A model generated the notes under the pieces. The model was not told where the DNA came from and ran no database searches. It was given only the letters and a program-made list of their open reading frames with translations. The position numbers were made by a program, and so were the translations under genes. Below are positions 14,992 to 19,853 of a stretch of 19,853 nucleotides of DNA, piece after piece (the first letter of the stretch is position 1; each line of letters starts with the position of its first letter). Origin of the DNA: Planctomycetes bacterium SM23_32 (GTDB lineage: Bacteria; Planctomycetota; Brocadiia; SM23-32); assembly GCA_001303885.1 (NCBI GenBank), contig LJUE01000060.1:1-19853 (forward strand). The letters run 5' to 3'.

Positions 14992-15019
14992 TTGACAGGC
15001 GCCGGCCGCCATGTATAAT
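14992..15019 (+). promoter_or_regulatory. consensus sigma70 promoter of the ThuA-domain gene
   Basis: TTGACA (14992-14997), 16-bp spacer, TATAAT (15014-15019). Both hexamers are perfect. The predicted start near 15026 leaves a leader of about 76 nt, which rules out the in-frame ATGs at 15027 and 15048 in favour of 15102. Confidence 0.88.
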
Positions 15020-15101
15020 CCGCGCTTTGTCCGCCCGCGCGAGCGGCATGTCCGCCCGCGGGCCGTCCCCCTTGCCCCCCTGTCGGCTCGAGGAGCGAGC
15101 A

Positions 15102-15839
15102 ATGGCTGACGTGATCCGCGTGACGGTCTGGAATGAGGGCAGGCACGAGCAGCACATGGAGGCCTGCAAGCAGATCTACCCCGAGGGCATGCACGGCACG
15201 ATCGCCGGGTTCCTGAACGCCGAGCCGGACATCGAAGCGCGCACGGCCACCCTCGACGAGCCCGACCACGGCCTGAGCGATGACGTGCTCGACAGCACCG
15301 ACGTGATGACGTGGTGGGGCCACGCCGCACACCATGAGGTGCGCGACGACATCGTCGAGAAGGTCCACCAGCGCGTGCTGAACGGCATGGGCATCATCTG
15401 CCTGCACTCGGCGCACTTCTCGAAGATATTCCGCCGCCTGATGGGCACCACCTGCGGGCTGAAGTGGCGGGAGGTCGCCGAGAAGGAGCGGCTCTGGGTC
15501 GTCGCACCGGGGCATCCCGTAGCCAGGGGCGTCGGCGAGTACGTCGAGCTGCCGCACACCGAGATGTACGGGGAGCTCTTCGACGTGCCGCAGCCCGACG
15601 AACTGGTCTTCATCAGCTGGTTCCAGGGCGGCGAGGTGTTCCGCAGCGGATGCTGCTATTACCGGGGCGCCGGCAAGGTCTTCTACTTCCGGCCCGGCCA
15701 CGAGACCTTCCCCATCTTCAAGGACCCGGCAATCCAGCGCGTCATCACCAACGCCGTCCGCTGGGCGGCGCCCGTCGAGACGGGCGTCAAGCCCGTCGTG
15801 GTGCACGTGCAGGAGCCGATGGAAGAGATCGCCGACTGA
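15102..15839 (+). CDS. ThuA-like domain protein (trehalose-utilization family)
   Basis: Protein of 245 aa forming one ThuA-like domain (class I glutamine-amidotransferase-like fold). The N-terminal strand IRVTVWNEGRHEQH begins the domain, followed by YPEGMHGTIAGFL, DVMTWWGHAAHHEV, GIICLHSAHFSKIFRRLMGT, a VAPGHPVARG segment and GKVFYFRPGHETFPIF. These are typical of the family, which in rhizobia acts in trehalose catabolism. In planctomycetes such domains are widespread and mostly uncharacterised, so no substrate is assigned. There is no signal peptide, so cytoplasmic. ATG at 15102 was chosen because GAGGAG lies 7 nt upstream and the domain starts right after. The gene has its own consensus promoter and terminator, so it is probably a single-gene unit. 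Confidence 0.9.
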   Translation: MADVIRVTVWNEGRHEQHMEACKQIYPEGMHGTIAGFLNAEPDIEARTATLDEPDHGLSDDVLDSTDVMTWWGHAAHHEVRDDIVEKVHQRVLNGMGIICLHSAHFSKIFRRLMGTTCGLKWREVAEKERLWVVAPGHPVARGVGEYVELPHTEMYGELFDVPQPDELVFISWFQGGEVFRSGCCYYRGAGKVFYFRPGHETFPIFKDPAIQRVITNAVRWAAPVETGVKPVVVHVQEPMEEIAD

Positions 15840-15846
15840 ATCCGGC

Positions 15847-15883
15847 GGGCCGGCCCGTCCCGATGGGCCGGCCCTATCTTTCT
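15847..15883 (+). terminator. Rho-independent terminator after the ThuA-domain gene
   Basis: Two copies of GGGCCGGCCC (15847-15856 and 15865-15874) form a 10-bp GC-only stem with an 8-nt loop. A short T-rich run TATCTTTCT follows. It begins 8 bp after the stop codon. Confidence 0.72.
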
Positions 15884-15897
15884 GAGGGGGCCGACCA

Positions 15898-16784
15898 ATG
15901 GGGGCCGAGTTCGCAGAGAACCGTTACGAGGAGATGACGTACCGGCGCTGCGGCCGCTCGGGGCTGCTGCTGCCGGCCATCTCGCTGGGATGCTGGCACA
16001 ACTTCGGCGACGGCGACGACCAGCACGAGGCCCGCGCCATGCTCAGGCGTGCCTTCGACCTGGGCATCACCCACTTCGACCTGGCCAATAACTACGGCCC
16101 GCGCCCGGACCCTACGGCGAGTGGGGCTCCAGGAAGTACCTCGTCGCCAGCCTCGACCAGTCCCTGAAGCGGCTCGGGCTCGACTACGTGGACATCTTCT
16201 ACTCCCACCGGCCCGACCCCGACACGCCGTTGGAGGAGACGCTCGGCGCGCTCGACCAGGTGGTGCGCCAGGGCAAGGCGCTGTATGCGGGCGTCAGCTC
16301 CTACCGGGGCGCCGCCACCGTGGCCGCCTACCACGCCATGCGGGACCTCGGCACGCCGCTCACCATCCATCAGCCCAGCTACTCGATGTTCGACCGCTGG
16401 ATCGAGCGGGACCTGCTGGAGCAGACGGGGCGGCTGGGCATGGGCGTCATCGTGTTCTGCCCGCTGGCACAGGGCCTGCTGACCAGCAAGTACCTGAAGG
16501 GCATCCCGCCCGACTCGCGCGCGGCGAAGCCGACGGGCTTCCTGCGGCCCGAGCACGTGACCGACGACAAGGTGGAGCGGGTGAGGAAGCTGAACAAGGC
16601 CGCCGCCGCCCGGGGGCAGACGATGGCCCAGATGGCGCTGGCGTGGGCGCTGCGTGACGGCCGCGTCACCAGCGCGCTGATCGGCGCCAGCCGCGTGAGC
16701 CAGATCGAGGAGAACGTCGGCGCGCTCGACAACCTCGCCTTCACTGCCGACGAGCTGAACGCCATCGAGCAGGTCCTGGCCTAA
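15898..16784 (+). pseudogene. aldo/keto reductase (YghZ/L-glyceraldehyde-3-phosphate reductase type), frameshifted by internal deletion
   Basis: NADPH-dependent aldo/keto reductase of the YghZ group, in two frames. Frame 1 (from ATG 15898; GAGGGGG ribosome-binding site) gives MTYRRCGRSGLLLPAISLGC and FDLANNYGP, with catalytic Asp61 and Tyr66. At about 16102-16103 the reading must jump to a second frame, which continues PGPYGEWGSRKYLVASLDQS, then YVDIFYSHRPDP with the catalytic His, to the TAA at 16784. In YghZ proteins about 35 residues lie between NYGP and PGPYG, including the STKAGY segment with the catalytic Lys. Here they are missing, about 100 nt, and the frame is broken. The rest is well conserved to the C-terminus. 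It is either a recent pseudogene or an assembly or sequencing deletion in GC-rich DNA. Confidence 0.88.
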
Positions 16785-16820
16785 GACGGCCGCCTGCCCC
16801 ACACAGGCAGCGCCTCCGCA

Positions 16821-16849
16821 TTGACCCGCCCAGCCGGCCGCGCTATGCT
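16821..16849 (+). promoter_or_regulatory. promoter of the superoxide dismutase gene
   Basis: TTGACC (16821-16826), 17-bp spacer, TATGCT (16844-16849). The -35 matches 5 of 6. The predicted start near 16856 leaves a leader of about 64 nt to the ATG at 16920. Confidence 0.7.
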
Positions 16850-16919
16850 GGCCCGTAGGGGCCGCCGGGGGGCATTGCGGGCGGCCCGGATCCAACCGTT
16901 CCTGATCGGGGGGTGCGTC

Positions 16920-17621
16920 ATGCACAACAGCATTGGCAGGCGGGACTTCGTGAAGGCGCTGGGCATCGGATCGGTGACGGCGGCCGTGGGCAGCGGCACG
17001 GCCTGCTCGGCATTGGGCGCGCACAGGGCGGCCGGGCTCGGCGCACTGGGGGCGGTCGAAGGGGGCCAATACGCGCTCCCCGCCCTGCCTTACGCCTACG
17101 ACGCCCTGGCGCCCTTCCTGGGCGAGCAGACCCTGCGGCTGCACCACGACAAGCACCATCAGGGCTACGTGAACGGGCTGAACGCCACGCTCGGCAAGCT
17201 GGCGGCAGCGCGCGAGGCCGGCGAGTATGCCGCCATCAAGCACCTGAGCCGCGATCTGGCATTCCACGGCTCCGGCCACGTGCTGCACACGCTGTACTGG
17301 CACAGCATGACGCCCGGCGGGGCGCCGCTCGACGGGGAGCTGGCCGAGGCGGCCGAACGTGACTTCGGCTCGGCGCTGGCCTTCGTGGCCCAGTTCGCCG
17401 CTGCGACGGGCGCTGCAGAGGCAAGCGGCTGGGGCGTGGTTGCCTACGAGCCGCTCGCCGGCAAGTTGCTGGTTCTCCAGGCCGAGAGGCACCAGGACCT
17501 GACCGTTTGGGGCGTCGTGCCGCTGCTGGTCTGCGACGTGTGGGAGCACGCCTACTACCTGGACCACCAGAACCGCCGCGGCGAGTACGTGGAGGGGTTC
17601 CTGGACGTGGCCAACTGGGCC
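16920..17621 (+). CDS. Mn/Fe superoxide dismutase with Tat signal, 3' end lost (no stop)
   Basis: Converts superoxide to O2 and H2O2. ATG at 16920 follows GGGGGG by 5-6 nt. The N-terminus SIGRRDFVKALGIG is a twin-arginine signal, so the enzyme is probably exported. Cys29 (GTACSAL) makes a lipoprotein possible but the lipobox is poor. The SOD domain starts at ALPALPYAYDALAPF (about 52). Metal ligands by alignment: His75 (LHHDKHH), His123 (VLHTLYW), Asp206 and His210 (DVWEHAYY); gateway residues His79 and Tyr83. A Gly at the FeSOD Gln69 position and HQD in the second domain suggest the Mn type. Homology ends at VANWA (to 17621), about 8-10 residues before a normal SOD end. The frame then runs without a stop to 19316, antisense to dnaA. 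Confidence 0.88.
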
Positions 17622-17631
17622 CGCCAGTGCC
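17619..17631. other. junction of convergent sod and dnaA 3' ends without stop codons
   Basis: The plus-strand SOD domain is recognisable through Trp233-Ala234 (17616-17621). The minus-strand DnaA domain is recognisable through IERVERAL (down to about 17625). There is no intergenic space and no stop in either frame. The SOD frame stays open to 19316 and the DnaA frame stays open to about 16092. Confidence 0.7.
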
Positions 17632-19079
17632 CGCTCGACCCGCTCGATGCGGGCGTGCAGGTCCGGATCGGCGCGCCGCTCCTTCGTGATCTTGTCCACG
17701 GCGTGTTTGACTGTGCTGTGGGAGAGGCCGCCGAACGCGCAGCCGATCTCGCTCAGGGAGCAGTCCGTGGAGCGCCGCGAGAGGTAGATGGCCACGTGCC
17801 GCGCCTGGCAGATCGTGCGCCGGCGCGACCGCCCGGTGAGCTGTGCAGCCGTCACAGGGAAAGCGTTCACAACGGCCTCGCAGACCAGATCGCACGTGAC
17901 GGGCTGGGCCGTGGCCGGCCGCATGGCGGCAAAGGCGTCCCGCGCTGCCCGCAGCTCTACCTTGCCGCAGCCCTCGACCCCGACGTAGAGGCTCAGGCGC
18001 GTGATCGCCGATTCCATCAGCGCGAAGCTGTGGCCGTACTCGCGCCCGATGAGGCGCAGCACCTCCTTGACGGCCTTCAGCCCGCGCCGCGCCGCGAGCC
18101 GCCCGACCACCTCGAGCCGCTCCTCGTCGCCGGGAGGCAGCAGCACGGCCGGGAAGGCGCCCTGCAGGAGCGAGGTCAGGTCGGGGATGACCTCCTTGAG
18201 CTGCTGGGGATGGGGCAACCCGCCCAGCGCCACTCGGCCCCCCTTGCTCAGGATGTGCTTGACGGTATGCACGAGTTCCCGCTGCCCCCCGGGCTTGCCG
18301 CGCAGGAACTGGACGTCGTCCATCACCAGCACGTCGCAGGAGCGATAGCGCTCGCGGAACACATGGGTGGTCCGACGCTGGATGGCGTGGTAATACTCGT
18401 TGCCCCAGTGCTCGGCCGTGGTCAGGGCGACGTCAAGGCCGCGTTCGGCCCCGCGTGCCAGCGCGTAGATGGCCCGCAGCAAGGCCGTCTTGCCGACGCC
18501 GTAGTCGCCGCAGACGTAGACGAAGCGGACGCGGGGGTTCTCCTGTCCGGCCAGCTCTCTGGCGGCCGCGAAGGGAAGCCTGTTAGCGCGGCAGACGATG
18601 AGCTTCTCGAAGCTCCAGTCGGCCGGAGCGGGCGGCCGAGCGGGCCCGCGGGGCACGGCGACCACCCGAGCCGGCGGGGCCTCAGCCTCGGCCTGTTCGG
18701 TCTGCCGGCGCGCACGCATCTGGCGGAACAGCCGGGGCGCCACGTCGAAACTGACCCGCACCGGCCGGCCCACCAGCTCCTCGACGGCCGCAGCGACGGC
18801 ATCGGCGTAGCGCGCGCTGAGGAACTGCTGGATGATGACGTTCGGCACCCCGACCACCAGGGCGGACTCGTCGGCGCGCATCAGCTCCGTCTGGCGGAAC
18901 CAGATGCTGAACCGTTCCTGGCCCAGGCGCTCCCGGATGCTCTGCTGCACGGCCTGCCAGAAGTCCTCCGGCGAGCCGAACTCGGTGTGCTCCCCGACGA
19001 ACCGGGCAAGCGCACCGTCATGTATGCTCGTCGTGCGGTCCGCGTCGGCAGCCGGCACGCTCTCACGCTCGGCAGACAC
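17622..19079 (-). CDS. dnaA: DnaA-like replication initiator homologue, divergent, 3' end lost (no stop)
   Basis: About 486 recognisable residues from GTG at 19079, with AGGGAG 5 nt upstream. Domain I: about 37-112 (FWQAVQQSIRERLGQERFSI). Linker rich in Ala/Pro/Arg: about 120-152. AAA+ domain III: Walker A GDYGVGKT (191-198), Walker B MDDVQFL (253-259). Domain IV: about 395-485, with a basic helix GRSRRRTICQARHVAIYLSR and signature FGGLSHSTVKHAVDKI (449-464). Odd points: residues 283-312 read VALGGLPHPQQL ... LLQGAFPAVLL where DnaA normally has the sensor-I SSDRxP and the SRFxxGL arginine finger, and the signature has LS in place of RD. It may be a DnaA paralogue rather than the main initiator. 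No stop follows the domain; the frame continues antisense through sod to about 16092. Confidence 0.82.
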
Positions 19080-19084
19080 ACAGA

Positions 19085-19109
19085 CTCCCTATGGCGACCT
19101 CGCGGTCGC
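19085..19109 (-). promoter_or_regulatory. ribosome-binding site and upstream hairpin of the DnaA-like gene
   Basis: AGGGAG (complement of 19085-19090) lies 5 nt before the GTG. Immediately upstream, GCGACC-TCGC-GGTCGC (19094-19109) is a perfect 6-bp stem with a 4-nt loop in the predicted leader. It could modulate initiation. No convincing -35/-10 pair was found in 19110-19360. Confidence 0.35.
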
Positions 19110-19853
19110 TTTGAAGGCAAGCTACGGCCAGTCCGGGAAACCAGACTGTGCTACGGGTGGAACAGCACGACTCGGCACAGGCAGACTACGGGGCCCTCGA
19201 AGCGCAGAGCCGGGCCGCTTCCGCCGCCCCCACCCGCCTGCCCTGCCAACAGAAACCAACGACCCAAACAGGCCCACCCAGCCATGGCGACCCGACCAAT
19301 GCCAGCAAGCGACTGATTTCCCTGAGCACAGCTCCCAGCAAGAGGAGTGATGTTAAGCAAGCATCAAGGAGTCGGCAAGCGCGTGTCGCCCTCCCGCCCG
19401 CCGTCCCGCCGACGGGGGCGTCAGCGCAAGTGCGCACGCGGCAACGGATTCGGAGGTGCGAGATTTGTCGTCGGCACGGCTGAGATTTTCGCCGGCCATC
19501 TGAGCCGGGGGCGATGCGGCGCGGCGAGCCCGGAAGCGACCTCTCCGTTGAGTGTTGCCAGCGCACGCCTTAGGACGCGCCGGCCTCCGCGCGCGGGTCG
19601 GGCGCAGGGGGCGCCGCTGAGAACCCCTCAGAAGGCACCCTCAAGCCATGTGGCGGGCACGCCCTCTCGTGCCACAGCCTGGCGGGTTCGTGTTACGCGT
19701 TTCGGTGCTCTTTCGGCCAGCCATCCGGCACGGGCCTTGTTCGCGGAAGGGGTAGCGCCGCCGCGCGTTTACATGCACTGACGCGGCGCCCGACCCGGCC
19801 ACGCCAGAATGCACCCGCAAGGTACGCGGCGCGCACGCGTCGTCAAGCAAACT
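19110..19853. other. region without a recognisable gene
   Basis: Open frames are present on both strands (for example plus 19350-19781, minus 19641-19850), but their products are Arg/Ala/Pro-rich and resemble no family I know. They also lack the strong third-position GC bias of the genes in this window. No tRNA, rRNA, tmRNA or RNase P signature was seen. No DnaA box (TTATNCACA) was found upstream of the DnaA-like gene. A weak minus-strand TTGACG-16-TACCTT (19819-19846) is at the edge. Confidence 0.5.

Noticed and set aside
16790..16812. CTGCC-CCACACA-GGCAG hairpin after the aldo/keto reductase as a terminator
   Set aside because: Only a 5-bp stem with no T tract; too weak to call.
16092..19079. 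A single DnaA protein of 995 residues
   Set aside because: Residues after about 486 are antisense to sod and the aldo/keto reductase and resemble nothing.
16821..19316. A single SOD protein of about 800 residues with a novel C-terminal domain
   Set aside because: Everything beyond 17621 is the antisense of a recognisable DnaA; start at 16821 coincides with the -35 hexamer. Kept as a finding about the junction rather than annotated as a real fusion.
19350..19781. Plus-strand frame of about 143 codons near dnaA, considered as a ribosomal protein L34 or other small basic protein
   Set aside because: No L34 motif, AGAGGAG is only 2 nt from the ATG, and codon third positions are not GC-biased like the neighbours.
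19819..19846. Minus-strand TTGACG-16-TACCTT promoter at the window edge
   Set aside because: Weak -10 and no recognisable gene downstream on that strand.
19110..19853. Replication origin next to dnaA
   Set aside because: No TTATNCACA-type DnaA boxes or AT-rich unwinding element were seen.
1..19853. CRISPR arrays, insertion sequences or rRNA
   Set aside because: No regularly spaced repeats, transposase-like products or rRNA signatures were seen on either strand.

Overview
The window is very GC-rich bacterial DNA with tightly packed genes and strong third-position GC bias. No phylogenetic marker was compared. The mix of a ThuA-domain protein, a sulfatase remnant, an FHA protein ending in a prepilin-like planctomycete-type domain, and an AmmeMemoRadiSam-type fusion suggests a Planctomycetota/PVC-like bacterium, probably from an assembled metagenome. 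That placement is inference.

Layout. 1-6600 (minus strand): a tetR - tolC-like - HlyD/AcrA-like - RND permease operon. It has a near-consensus sigma70 promoter and a candidate TetR operator, the genes are almost contiguous, and the permease runs off the left edge. 6630-9402 (plus): alaS with its own promoter. 9403-9928: a scar region holding only the 3' end of a tRNA and a C-terminal sulfatase remnant. 9929-12480 (plus): two genes overlapping by ATGA, an FHA/three-TM/prepilin-like protein and a membrane histidine kinase. 12531-13133 (minus): a TsaC/YrdC threonylcarbamoyl-AMP synthase. 13333-14979 (plus): a Memo-AMMECR1 fusion with an N-terminal hydrophobic segment. 15102-15839 (plus): a ThuA-domain protein with a consensus promoter and a clear terminator. 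15898-16784 (plus): a YghZ-type aldo/keto reductase broken by an internal deletion that removes the catalytic lysine. 16920-17621 (plus): a Tat-signal Mn/Fe superoxide dismutase, running tail to tail into a divergent DnaA (minus, start 19079). Neither of these two has a stop codon where its domain ends. 19080-19853: no convincing gene.

Working together. The efflux operon is one unit: regulator, outer-membrane channel, periplasmic adaptor and pump. The FHA protein and the kinase probably form one envelope-signalling unit without an adjacent response regulator. alaS and tsaC are housekeeping translation genes.

Most notable observations: the RND pump has Asn where the proton-relay Asp pair and Lys should be; the sod/dnaA 3' ends are fused without stops; the DnaA lacks the usual sensor-I and arginine-finger motifs and has a changed DNA-recognition signature; and broken genes cluster within about 8 kb, which is either genome erosion or misassembly.
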